Shown here in pieces: positions 45,226 to 53,657 of a DNA stretch of 64,000 nucleotides. The notes under the pieces are model-generated. The model did no database searches and was not told where the DNA came from. It was given only the letters and a program-made list of their open reading frames with translations. Origin of the DNA: Pseudomonadota bacterium (GTDB lineage: Bacteria; Desulfobacterota; Desulfobulbia; Desulfobulbales; Desulfocapsaceae). The stretch lies in contig JAHIUA010000081.1 in assembly GCA_018817385.1 (NCBI GenBank), forward strand, positions 22,493 to 86,492. Reading direction: 5' to 3'. How positions within the stretch are numbered: the first letter of the stretch is position 1; each line of letters starts with the position of its first letter. The translations under genes were made by a program, and so were the position numbers.

Positions 45226-45867
45226 TTACATTGTCACCACATCAGCACTATAAGAGATCGAACAGCCATAGAATGTTATATCCGAAGAGATGGGGAGAGT
45301 GACAAAGTCACCACTGTTCGTTGCAAGCTGGACAAAATAGCGAATGACATAGAAATAGGTATCATTTTCAATGATCGGATAGGTAATAGAAGAACTGGTC
45401 ATTGCGGTGATAGTAGTACTCTGGCCTGCTGTTGTCATATCAATGGGGGAAATAATCTCTTCTGCAGTTGTTGACGTAAATTCTCTCCGATAAATTTTTA
45501 CACTTGTGTTGTTTCTTGTGTTCAGGTCCGCATCATTATCCTGGATAAAGCATGTAACTCCTAAAATTTTCGAACCATCCGCTAGATCCAATGCCGTTGT
45601 TATCCCAGATGAAGCGCTCTCAGATAGATTTGTTATCCGATACCCTTGGCCTCCAAAGTAGGTATATCCCAGCTCAGCCCACGGGTTCTTGAAATCAGGC
45701 CTGAATTCCCCGGCAGGAAAGTTTTTGGTGAATGTTTTGCTCTCAATTTTTGCGTTCCTTCCGCCAAGAGGCACCACTACGACTTTATCAGTTGCATGGG
45801 CAGTGAATGAAGAGAGGGTGATTGTCAAGCAGGCACACAAGGTGCCAAACAGGTGTGTTTTTTTCAT
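45226..45867 (-). CDS. Exported protein of unknown function, 213 aa
   Basis: The start is set at the ATG at 45867, with AAGAGG 7 nt before and a clean signal peptide (KKTHLFGTLCACLTITLSSFTAHA); an upstream extension to 46002 lacks a ribosome site. The mature part is beta-rich with acidic turns (SKILGVTCFIQDNDADLN, NDTYFYVIRYFVQLATNSG). I recognise it only as the kind of small secreted beta-protein common in these bacteria. It lies downstream of a second exported protein and of the GEMM-like riboswitch, about 190 bp apart, and could belong to the same transcript. Confidence 0.75.
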   Translation of the reverse strand: MKKTHLFGTLCACLTITLSSFTAHATDKVVVVPLGGRNAKIESKTFTKNFPAGEFRPDFKNPWAELGYTYFGGQGYRITNLSESASSGITTALDLADGSKILGVTCFIQDNDADLNTRNNTSVKIYRREFTSTTAEEIISPIDMTTAGQSTTITAMTSSSITYPIIENDTYFYVIRYFVQLATNSGDFVTLPISSDITFYGCSISYSADVVTM

Positions 45868-46057
45868 GCTGACCTCTTTGTAAGTAAAAAGGGGACTGGT
45901 CTGGTTATCTTGTTTTGTTGATGGGCGGTTCATTTTTTTGATTGAAAGACGGATGGCGAGCCTTTTTTCTGTGTCGACCAAGAATCGTTCACTTCCACTC
46001 AATTGTCGCTGCAGATGGCTCCTGGGTTGCCCCTGGTTACAAAATCCGGGGAGCCTT

Positions 46058-46621
46058 TTAAAATGAATTCAGCGGCATGCAATTTTTCCCGAACACATCG
46101 AGCGGTATATCAAGCGAAATTTCTTTAACGTACTTCATTGCTGAGGTGCTTTTCGTAGGAGCAGTACAAGCCTTCCAACTATAGAGCCATAGAACCAGGC
46201 CATCAGTCCCCAACTCTAATTGGTAGCCGTAATACCCCCCTTTATCCATAACCAGCGATGGAAAGGTTCCGTTATAGGTGCCGCAGGTCGGAGAAACGAT
46301 TTGCCAAACAACAGATTTTGGACCAGGACTCGTTTCTGACCAACCCTCCCATGTGGGTGCTTCCGAACAGGAAGGGGCTGTGGAATTTTTCGTTTCTCCG
46401 GAAACGGTTACTGAAAATGTCAAAGGAGAAGAGAGGCAGCATATTGCTGTGTATGCGCTCCAGAAGGGACCGATTTTACAAACACCTCCAGTGATAGCTG
46501 GGACAAACATCGGCCAGGGAAACGTGGTGTCGGATCGGCCTGGAGAATGGTAAAAAATTGAAAAGGATAATAGGATGACAACAACAGTAAGGACCTGTAG
46601 ACGACGATTTTTTGCATTCAT
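46058..46621 (-). CDS. Exported Cys-containing protein of unknown function, first gene after the GEMM-like riboswitch
   Basis: 187 residues. An N-terminal hydrophobic segment (LQVLTVVVILLSFSIFYHS) serves as signal peptide or anchor. The mature part has six or more Cys (GGVCKIGPF, ICCLSS, PSCSEAPTWEGW, SPTCGTYNGTF, WKACTAPT), suggesting disulfides in an extracytoplasmic fold. AAGGGGC lies 6 nt before the ATG. The leader of about 300 nt upstream holds a GEMM-type aptamer, so expression likely follows a cyclic dinucleotide. No family recognised. Confidence 0.75.
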   Translation of the reverse strand: MNAKNRRLQVLTVVVILLSFSIFYHSPGRSDTTFPWPMFVPAITGGVCKIGPFWSAYTAICCLSSPLTFSVTVSGETKNSTAPSCSEAPTWEGWSETSPGPKSVVWQIVSPTCGTYNGTFPSLVMDKGGYYGYQLELGTDGLVLWLYSWKACTAPTKSTSAMKYVKEISLDIPLDVFGKNCMPLNSF

Positions 46622-46818
46622 AACTGCCCCTTATGTTTGTTTGCGCATATTCCAGGCCATGATTTCCCTTGCCCTTCATAGAAATCATACTCTGTCCCAA
46701 ATGGCACTAATTTAAGCGGCTATTCCCGAATGGTCCGAATTGAGACAATAAATACATAAATGACGACACGAACTGCCTCAATTATCGCTATTCCGGTCCC
46801 TCCCCCAGAGTGGTTAAA

Positions 46819-46857
46819 TAAAAAAAATCCGGATTACCTTATGACTAAGGCAACCCG
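46819..46857 (-). terminator. Intrinsic terminator forming the riboswitch expression platform
   Basis: On the minus strand CCGGGTTGCCTTA pairs with TAAGGTAATCCGG (13 bp with two G-U pairs, 4-nt loop) and is followed by eight T residues. Its 5' arm shares CCTTAG with the 3' strand of the aptamer's P1 helix, so the two structures exclude each other. Confidence 0.8.
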
Positions 46858-46920
46858 GCTATCTTATTAAGACCCGTGGTGTTCCGTCCCTGCCTCTCGA
46901 CAGTTTTGGCTTTATCTTAG
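46845..46920 (-). promoter_or_regulatory. GEMM-I-like cyclic dinucleotide riboswitch
   Basis: Read on the minus strand, the segment shows the GEMM order. P1 is CTAAG (46920-46916) pairing with CTTAG (46849-46845). Then comes a conserved AAAGCCAAAAC, then P1b CTGTC-GAGA-GGCAG with a GNRA loop, then GGGACGGAACACCACGGG, close to the usual GGGACGCAAAGCCACGGG, then the receptor stem GTCTTAATAAGAT, then AGCCGGGTTGCC. Ligand binding to P1 would block the overlapping terminator, so it reads as an ON switch for the exported protein downstream. Deviations in the core (GCAAAG to GGAACA) leave open whether it senses c-di-GMP or cGAMP. Confidence 0.78.
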
Positions 46921-47132
46921 GTCAACGTCTTCCTATACACCAATTATACGATAGGAAAACAATACAAGTCAAGGTGGGAGATTTCGATTGAAACACTATG
47001 AAATAAGAGATCTCCCATTAAAAGGCCCCTTTCCTGACCTGTTGACTTTTGTTTTTATCTATCACAAGAGTTAAGCAAGGATGCGCCCTCTTTTCTATTT
47101 TTTCTTTTTAAACAACCAGGAACTTATCAAAG

Positions 47133-47957
47133 CTATTCACCGTCGAGCAGAGAAATAAGCTTTTTACGCAAATCGAGATAATAGGTATCTATTGTCTTCT
47201 GAATCTCCGCTTCTAACTCCTTGTCTTTCCCCGTAAGTTTCCTGATAGGCCATACCGTTAATATCCCAGCAATCCGATCGATGATTTCGTCAATTTCACT
47301 CATCAAAGAATCATGGGTTTGCTTAATAACCTTATAGAGTAATGATTCTTCAGACAAAAATTTCTTTGTATTTCCCAAGGCAAAGACAAAAAACCAATTT
47401 TCATTTATCTCTTTGCGGGATATTTTACGAAGGTTTTCAGCCGACAAGATGGACAAGAAAACTTTTATTAAACTCACGCTCTTCACATTTTCTAAAAGAA
47501 CATTCACATCAGAATCCCAGCTGGTGTGTCTTAGCTCGATAGCGTTTATGTTTGCTAATTTCTTTATGTCATCGGGCAAGTCTACTTGGTCAGGGGCGGC
47601 GGCACCCCCAACTAATGTTGGAAAAACTGCTACATTGCCTTTCAGGGCCGATGAAATTTCCAAGCGCACGAAATCTCGCTGAGCATTAGTACGTTCTTTG
47701 ATTGCACTTAGCCATTGGTTTCCAATAACTGCGATCAGAACACCACAGGAATTAACCTTTGTTTCAATAATTCTCTTGAAGTCATGACCTGGTGGGGTTT
47801 TAATATCCCAAAAGACATGGTCCTTCCCTATTTCTTGGATCAACTTCTCGTATATATTCCTTGTATGTCCAGCGCTATCATTCCGCCGATAACTAAGGAA
47901 GACGCCAGGTAGCAAATCATTTATGTCTGGATACATGCCCAGGTAGCCTTTGATCAT
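47133..47957 (-). CDS. TIR-domain protein, probable NAD-directed defence effector
   Basis: 274 residues. The N-terminal TIR domain (about 14-150) shows GVFLSYRRNDSAGHTRNIYEKL, HVFWDIKTPPGHDFKRII and VLIAVIGNQWLSA; the Glu usually needed for NAD cleavage would be in VRLEISSALKGN near 95. The C-terminal half (160-274) is helical and unrecognised, ending in a coiled stretch (KDKELEAEIQKTIDTYY). Bacterial TIR proteins often deplete NAD during phage infection. No partner (STING, SIR2, Thoeris sensor) is adjacent, so it may act alone or be an orphan. Start at 47957 has AAGG 4-5 nt upstream; the ATG at 47936 is an alternative. Confidence 0.82.
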   Translation of the reverse strand: MIKGYLGMYPDINDLLPGVFLSYRRNDSAGHTRNIYEKLIQEIGKDHVFWDIKTPPGHDFKRIIETKVNSCGVLIAVIGNQWLSAIKERTNAQRDFVRLEISSALKGNVAVFPTLVGGAAAPDQVDLPDDIKKLANINAIELRHTSWDSDVNVLLENVKSVSLIKVFLSILSAENLRKISRKEINENWFFVFALGNTKKFLSEESLLYKVIKQTHDSLMSEIDEIIDRIAGILTVWPIRKLTGKDKELEAEIQKTIDTYYLDLRKKLISLLDGE

Positions 47958-48010
47958 TGCCTTTTGATAAATTTATTTGAGGATTTCTTTCCCCGAAACA
48001 TGACAACCAA

Positions 48011-48035
48011 AGGGGTCAAGTCCCCCTTTGACCTT
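48011..48035. repeat. REP-like palindrome beside the decayed transposase
   Basis: AGGGGTCAAG-TCCCC-CTTTGACC is an imperfect inverted repeat. The same unit recurs at 63495-63520 at the same relative place, overlapping the transposase stop codon. This fits the REP sequences linked to RAYT transposases. Confidence 0.55.
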
Positions 48036-48540
48036 TGTTGAATTTAGTTTCAATCTTGGACGCCTTTTCTTTCAATTGCCGATCTGTTACCAGTCGCGAC
48101 GTTGCTCTTTCGGACGCGCTGCATACACTACTATAACTAGCAATAGTACAATCCCTGCCCGACTCAACAAGGGTTTGACCGCAATACTTTCTCTGCATAA
48201 AAATGGCCACATCCCGGGCAAGATTTCCTGATCCACGTTTTGAAAGCATCAGTCCATCGTTTTTAACCTTGAATTCTTTGCACACCAATTCCCTGACACA
48301 TGGCCACTCATAGCAAGTTCTTTCGATTTAGGGACATCCTGCTTAAAGCGGAGCTCTTGAAAATTCCCCTGAGCCAATCTTTAAACCCCTCACCACCCAG
48401 AATGGACGACAAATTCTTCTTCGAATAAAAGGCTGCACTCTCCTCGGCTTCCTGTTCTTTGAAACGCTGAGTGCATACGCCGTTGATGTGCGTAATGCAG
48501 CCTGAGATATTGCCGTCCAGGGCATGAGAAAAGCTACTAA
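48016..48540 (-). pseudogene. Degenerate REP-associated tyrosine transposase (RAYT) copy
   Basis: Fragments parallel the copy at 63500-64000. Near 48530-48450 LDGNISGCITHINGVCTQRF is part of the Y1 catalytic domain. Then, after a deletion of the middle part, comes FYSKKNLSSILGGEGFKDWL, a frameshift near 48310-48350, and the C-terminal helix-turn-helix KVKNDGLMLSKRGSGNLARDVAIF. Small gaps and frameshifts disable it. Similarity to the right-hand copy is high over the last 270 bp. Confidence 0.85.
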
Positions 48541-49086
48541 AATGTTGGGATATTCTCTTTCCGTTGCTGTTCTTGCTCATCAACTATGGTTTGCTCCCAT
48601 AACGCTGCCTCTGGTGCATCAACGTACAAATTCATATGGCCAGCTGTTAAATAGGCACGACAGCCCTTGGAATTTACAAACCGGGTTTGGGCACTTTGCC
48701 ATCGCATGTTTGCTTTTTTGTAAGGTTTGAAAAAAGATTTCTTTCCTATTACTTTCCAGGTTCCTCCATGGGCTTCTGCTTGCAGAATAGCAGCTATTTC
48801 ATCTTTATGGATTACCTGACTTGCATCTTTTTTGCCCAATTTAGCATATCTCATGCGAACTGCATGATTGTTGAGAAAAGCAGCCTGGACCCTCCATCCT
48901 TGGGTACTGGTAGGTCCGATTTGCCGCATTAGACAAGAGCGGTGGAAGAATATTGTGTGATGGATCTGAGACGACTTCTCCGTACCTGCTTTTGCACTCT
49001 TGTTCTGTTTCGCCAAGCTGGGCCTGAGAAGTGACCGGAACAATAAGGAGCATTGATAAAAAAAGAATAAGTGTATAATGTATCAT
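48537..49086 (-). pseudogene. Exported protein gene broken by a single-base insertion
   Basis: The first frame (from 49086) has a signal peptide (YTLILFLSMLLIVPVTSQA) and QLGETEQECKSRYGEV; the second frame (to 48537) continues with QGWRVQAAFLNNHAVRMRYAKLGKK. Removing one C from the CCC run (48902-48904) joins them into one protein of about 180 residues (TYQYQGWRVQAAF at the joint). Function unknown; the pattern of a small secreted protein beginning at a QxGxTxxEC motif is seen in other proteobacteria. The homopolymer could also hide a sequencing error, in which case the gene is intact. Confidence 0.7.
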
Positions 49087-49134
49087 CTTGTAGTTTTGTT
49101 GATTATTCTTTTATGCATACAGATGGTTATAACA

Positions 49135-49941
49135 TTATCCATTATATACCCTTGTCCCCCGACACTTGGGAAACCCTTTGCAACCCCAAAACTGCTGACC
49201 AGCATTCTTTCCTTTCCTGGCAGTACGCAAGACCATCATACTGCTGCAAATAGGACAAAGCACAATATTTGAACCGCCCTCATCCCTACTCGTAACAACA
49301 GTGCCTGGAGACATTTTCGGTTCTGTCTGCACAGCACCGATCAACGCGACTAGTTGTTCACCATCCACCAGTTCAAGCGATTTATCCTTAGCAAATTTAT
49401 CGGCATCCTTCGTAAATTTACCGGAGGTGATAACAATGCCGCCAGCGGCCTGTTCAGCAGCAACCAGTCCAAACATCTCGCGCACAACTTTAACACTCAC
49501 CTTCTGGCTACGATATTGTTTACACTGCACCAAATAACGCTTCCCTCCCCTACTTATAACCAAATCAATTCCACCATCCGGCCCAGCACCATCATTTTCC
49601 ATAACTGCATAGCCCTGCCGTCGATAGGCCTCCCCAACCAGTTCTTCAAATCGTTGCCAGGAAAGATCACGAATGGAATCGATGTCCTGCTGGGCATCGA
49701 GCTGTTTACGTTTACGCCAGGAGTTCAGCAGCGAGATCGGGGCAGGTAGAAGAAAGAGCAAAAAAGCATAGGGTGCCAAGCCAGAAGCCGCCTGTGACAA
49801 ACCGGTAGCAAAGATGTTGTCACCAGCCAATGCAGGCAGGAGAAAAGCCATGGCCGCATAGACCATTGCAGCTGTAATTACAGAGACCCACCAGGGAAGC
49901 GTTGTGAGGATATTGAGGATGTTGTCAGATTGTCGAGGCAT
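49135..49941 (-). CDS. Membrane-anchored Mrr-like restriction endonuclease with topoisomerase zinc finger
   Basis: 268 residues. Two N-terminal membrane helices (about 16-38 and 48-70), then an Mrr_cat PD-(D/E)xK domain: LSWQRFEELVGEAYRRQGYAV, GPDGGIDLVISRGGKRYLVQCKQ (catalytic D and QxK near 130-145). A C-terminal C4 zinc finger (CPICSSMMVLR and CKGFPKC, about 228-262) follows, of the topoisomerase-I type. Similar membrane-linked Mrr proteins are thought to cut modified or foreign DNA. No methyltransferase is directly attached. It stands between a broken exported gene and the DUF3883 pair in a defence-rich stretch. Confidence 0.9.
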   Translation of the reverse strand: MPRQSDNILNILTTLPWWVSVITAAMVYAAMAFLLPALAGDNIFATGLSQAASGLAPYAFLLFLLPAPISLLNSWRKRKQLDAQQDIDSIRDLSWQRFEELVGEAYRRQGYAVMENDGAGPDGGIDLVISRGGKRYLVQCKQYRSQKVSVKVVREMFGLVAAEQAAGGIVITSGKFTKDADKFAKDKSLELVDGEQLVALIGAVQTEPKMSPGTVVTSRDEGGSNIVLCPICSSMMVLRTARKGKNAGQQFWGCKGFPKCRGTRVYNG

Positions 49942-50149
49942 GCGATTGTTTTAGATGAAGGTTATGTTGACTTCTGTGATAGGGAACTCAAAAAATTTTG
50001 ATCCCTTTTCTTGTCATAATTCACTCAATTGGAAATTGCCAAATTTTAGAGGTCCAAACAGAATAGGAGGCTGAACCGTTGGATACAAACTGCAACTTTT
50101 TTCTCCACTTTTCCATTTCCGCCAAATTACCCTTTTTCTTCGCAAGTAC

Positions 50150-51451
50150 TTAAAAAATAGCTTTATAGTTATAGGCAGTTAGATGAACATTTAATCTTAT
50201 ATCACCGGGAAGTATAAATAGTTTGGGAGATTTCTTATAATTAAAAACCCTATACAAACTGTATTGTGGAGAATTTATTTTTGAAAAAGCGACTTCATTT
50301 TCAGAAATATAAAATGGCTGGTACTTTCCGCCAGTTGAAGTTTTCACCTCAATAAACAAATCTTCTTCATTCTCGGGATTGAATGAATGGATGTCGTAAC
50401 CAGCGCCATCCCCTTTTTCTCGACTTGTCCACGTAATTTCTTTGGCAAGGTCATCTCGATTAGCATGGCTGAGGCGGTTTTTTTCGTAGTTAAACACAAA
50501 TTCTTCGCCTTGTTCCCCGAGCCGTCGATTGCCTACTTCTCGTTCTGCGAAATTATAATAACGGGGTGTAAATGCCCTTGTTTCTGGTTCTGTTGGCAGT
50601 AAACTCTTTTTCGGCGCAGAATCTAAGACATCCTCCCATACAACATTCCCGACAGGAGGAAGTTCTTCTTCTACGAAGGCGTCGATGTTCTTCTCAAAAT
50701 CCTGGCGACCTGCAGCAAGACGCATGAGCACAACTTCTTTAAGCTGCTGCTGGTAGTTAAAAGCTGGTTTATACCCGGCGATATACGGGTAGCCTAGTTC
50801 AATCAAGATGGCGCTGATATTTTGGTGTTTGAATTCTATTGCACCATCAGTTCGATTATTTAGCTTCGGCAACAACACCTTACGAAAATGAGTTTTGTTG
50901 TATGATTTTCCTTTCAGCTCAAGCTCCATCATCACAAAATAATCCGCGACAATCGCTTCACACTCGAGCCAGTCCCAGGCATTACCCAAATTTAATAATG
51001 CCCGTTGCAAATCATCATTGAGATTTTCCAATAGTGAAGCTTTTAAATATTCTCGTGCAACTTGATTTTGAAATAGTTGAAATAATGGCTCATCAAGGAA
51101 AGCATAGGCGATATGTTTGTTGAGTTCACCTGGTCCGCTAACGGTTGTCAGCCGCTGATAATCTGCGGCATGACCTGGTTTAGGATGATGATGCCAAAAC
51201 CTTTCACTTTTAAGATGGAAAAAGGGAAGATGGGGATTATCTCGGTCATTCTCAGTGCGATGAATATTGAAGTATAAGCTAAACCCCTTCTTCAATTCAT
51301 CATCAAAAAATATTCTATTATCTCTGACAGTTTTATGAGCTATCAAATCCATAACTGCCAACAGCATGCATACTTTATGGGGGCTTACACGTCCACGCTG
51401 CCGGTTCATATTCAACCGGTTAAATTTTTCGCTGTACAATTGGAGACTCAC
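50150..51451 (-). CDS. DUF3883 nuclease-like protein with HNH/ScoMcrA-type N-terminal region
   Basis: 433 residues from a GTG that overlaps the methyltransferase stop (GTGA). The N-terminus (FNRLNMNRQRGRVSPHKVCMLLAVMDLI) is the region usually found in front of HNH nucleases of this two-gene set. Here the C-terminus is instead DUF3883: GEEFVFNYEKNRL, GAGYDIHSFNPENEEDLFIEVKTS, a PD-(D/E)xK-like fold with D and ExK in place (about 335-385). I infer a DNA endonuclease of a restriction-type defence system. The coupled methyltransferase may be its partner. AT-rich compared with the eCIS region. Confidence 0.75.
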   Translation of the reverse strand: MSLQLYSEKFNRLNMNRQRGRVSPHKVCMLLAVMDLIAHKTVRDNRIFFDDELKKGFSLYFNIHRTENDRDNPHLPFFHLKSERFWHHHPKPGHAADYQRLTTVSGPGELNKHIAYAFLDEPLFQLFQNQVAREYLKASLLENLNDDLQRALLNLGNAWDWLECEAIVADYFVMMELELKGKSYNKTHFRKVLLPKLNNRTDGAIEFKHQNISAILIELGYPYIAGYKPAFNYQQQLKEVVLMRLAAGRQDFEKNIDAFVEEELPPVGNVVWEDVLDSAPKKSLLPTEPETRAFTPRYYNFAEREVGNRRLGEQGEEFVFNYEKNRLSHANRDDLAKEITWTSREKGDGAGYDIHSFNPENEEDLFIEVKTSTGGKYQPFYISENEVAFSKINSPQYSLYRVFNYKKSPKLFILPGDIRLNVHLTAYNYKAIF

Positions 51452-52062
51452 TCATTCACCCGGTTATGAATTATGACTGTCTGCCATGTGACATTAGCTC
51501 TTTTCAACTCATCTTCCAGAATATCCGTTACTTCAACTTTAAGAAATTTTTTCTCTGCCAGTACTTTTATCTCTTCAGCATCAACATTATATAATTCCCT
51601 TCTATCAGTATCTGGACCTTTGCGGAGGGTAATGATCAACAAACCGTTTTTAACCAACAACTCAACTAACGTGTCTAGAGAATCAACGCGCTGCTGATAT
51701 GGCAAATGCATAAAAACACCACTCACCAAAATCAAGACAAACTGCTGCCGATACGTTTGCAACTGGATCAAATCCGGCAACCTATCATCAAGCCAGATGG
51801 TTGAGTATCCTGCTGAGAATTTTTCTCCTAATTCCCGCAAGGCCAAAGCAGGTTCAACTACTATCACATTCCAGCCTTTTTGTGCCAACCAGACGGCATC
51901 ACGCCCCGAACCGCCCCCTACATCCAAAGCCAAACCTGGCTTCACTGGCAAATGGTTTAACCAGCTTCCATGTACTTTTTCTGGATCGACCTGTTGATAT
52001 TTATGAAATAGATTTTCAGCGTTACTATTATAAAAATCCATAACCAAATCCAGTTCATTCAA
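51448..52062 (-). CDS. Class I SAM-dependent methyltransferase coupled to the DUF3883 gene
   Basis: 204 residues. Motif I ALDVGGGSGRDAVWLA (about 41-56) and NVIVVEPALALRELG are intact; the protein lacks DPPY/NPPY and target-recognition regions of DNA methyltransferases, and resembles Methyltransf_11/25 small enzymes. The start is probably the TTG at 52062; a later ATG at 52041 is possible. The 4-nt overlap with the nuclease-like gene shows tight co-expression. Its substrate is unknown: it may modify a small molecule, RNA or protein. Confidence 0.85.
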   Translation of the reverse strand: MNELDLVMDFYNSNAENLFHKYQQVDPEKVHGSWLNHLPVKPGLALDVGGGSGRDAVWLAQKGWNVIVVEPALALRELGEKFSAGYSTIWLDDRLPDLIQLQTYRQQFVLILVSGVFMHLPYQQRVDSLDTLVELLVKNGLLIITLRKGPDTDRRELYNVDAEEIKVLAEKKFLKVEVTDILEDELKRANVTWQTVIIHNRVNE

Positions 52063-52099
52063 TTATTGAAAATAATATACTTTTCCAGGTATCAGATAA

Positions 52100-52843
52100 T
52101 CAAGACGTTTTAGCTGTAGTAACACGTAGTGTCGGCATCAGTTGCCGAGCAAGTTCCATGCTGTCCAAATTCACATCCTCAGTGGAAACCGTTCGCCAGT
52201 CCTTACGGTTCATGGCGCCGTAAACGACAAAGGCTATGCGTAATCAGTCCTGATCAATATTTCCCATATGCAGGATGCCATGGCTGTCATACACATCCCT
52301 AGCCTGGCTGCGTGCGAGCAAAGCCGCCAGTTTTCCCGCCGCCAATTCATGGATATCAATTACAGGTACTTGTGTGGCCTGCCAGGTATCGACCGGATAA
52401 GAATCGGATAACGTTACAGGCCACAACGGGACCCGATACATAAAGTTGAGATCCACTTCGAGATTGCCGCCTTGGCCAGCAGCACTCTGGTAACGTAAGG
52501 ACCATTTTCTGCCTGCGTGTTCTACCGGCATGCGCCTGACAGCAAATCCTTCCCTTGCACATACAGCCTGAACTGCCTGCTCGATCTTAGGCCGTTCGGC
52601 AAGCATGATTTCACGATCCTCCGCCCCTATGTAGTTCAGGTCGATATCAACGGAAAGCCGGGGGACATTAAATACAAAAAGGTTCAGAGCTGTTCCACCT
52701 TTGAGTGCCAGCTTGCCTTTTAAAAAAGGATGGCTGCCAAGAGCTTCTAGCAACCCCAGCAAATGGCCAACCTTTTCAAGCACGTCCGGTCGAAATCCTG
52801 TCGCTTCAGCTTGAGCTGTGAGTTTTTCATGAGAAATTTTCAT
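52100..52843 (-). pseudogene. abiEii: AbiEii toxin gene, broken by in-frame TGA and 3' loss
   Basis: From the ATG at 52843 (ATGA overlap with the antitoxin gene), 199 codons match AbiEii nucleotidyltransferases: LALKGGTALNLFVFNVPRLSVDIDLNYIG (GG-GTALN and DxDL metal motif near 50-72) and IDIHELAAGKLAALLAR. A TGA at 52244-52246 then interrupts; the same frame goes on with LRIAFVVYGAMNRKDWRTVS, exactly the family sequence, where an Arg codon is expected at the stop. The frame ends at 52100 after LARQLMPTLR, so about the last 40-50 residues are also missing. The toxin is most likely inactive. Confidence 0.85.
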
Positions 52844-53646
52844 AGCACTTCTCCCCAAGTCCGCTCGAATAAATCAACAGGGACCACCAGATTCCAATCT
52901 GGGACAAGCTTCCCCGATTTCCTGTTGGAACTGTCCAGGTAATGTGGTTGCCTGGGGCGCTGCTCATGAAGAAGTTTGAGATGGCTCTCTTCGACCATCA
53001 ACGATTCGCGATGCTGTTCCAGATAGAAGCCAACCTTAGCGATTGTTGTCGCGTTGCCGAGCAGAAGAGCATATTCAACCACTTGATCGAGATCGAAGAA
53101 TTCGATCCCTTCCAGGGAACGCCATATTTCTTCCCAGCTACCCGAAAGATCAGGCCGATCCAGGACATCCACCAGAGTCCGCTCAAGGCAAGTGACCCGG
53201 ACTTCCAAACCGGAACCGTCAACAGTGATAACACCAATATCTTCTTTTTCTGCACGGCAAAGTGCCTGGGGAAATTTGACACCACGGAATACATGGGAAC
53301 GGAAAGTAACAGGGGGAACAGGGCGGGTCGCTGAGTAAGTGTGATACTCACGTATGGAGTAGGCATAACCGTGGACTTCTAAAGCCGTATGGTATGACAG
53401 TACACTATCCGTTGTTATTTTAGCAGCAACAAGAAAAAGATCAACAGGATACGAATCCGGATCGCTTCCTGTTGGGATAACCGCATACAATCCTCGGCGA
53501 ATGAGAATGACGTGTCCTGTATTCCTATGGTAATTCAGCAGGGATTCTCGAGTCCTGGGGCCTATTTTCCCCATGGCTGAAAGATGATCGGTGAATTCAT
53601 CGCCTGTGAACACCGGATGTTTGCGGAAAAACTTTTCGTGTTTCAT
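52840..53646 (-). CDS. abiEi: AbiEi-type antitoxin/transcriptional regulator
   Basis: 268 residues from the ATG at 53646; a GTG two codons earlier is possible. N-terminal winged helix-turn-helix (TGDEFTDHLSAMGKIGPRTRESLLNYH, then GHVILIRRGLYAV) followed by the antitoxin domain with SYHTALEVHGYAYS, TCLERTLVDVLDRPDLSG. AbiEi neutralises AbiEii and represses the operon by binding inverted repeats; such repeats lie directly upstream at 53658-53714. The antitoxin is intact while the toxin is broken, so the repressor may be retained for other reasons or simply not yet lost. Confidence 0.9.
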   Translation of the reverse strand: MKHEKFFRKHPVFTGDEFTDHLSAMGKIGPRTRESLLNYHRNTGHVILIRRGLYAVIPTGSDPDSYPVDLFLVAAKITTDSVLSYHTALEVHGYAYSIREYHTYSATRPVPPVTFRSHVFRGVKFPQALCRAEKEDIGVITVDGSGLEVRVTCLERTLVDVLDRPDLSGSWEEIWRSLEGIEFFDLDQVVEYALLLGNATTIAKVGFYLEQHRESLMVEESHLKLLHEQRPRQPHYLDSSNRKSGKLVPDWNLVVPVDLFERTWGEVL

Positions 53647-53657
53647 ATGCACTCAAG

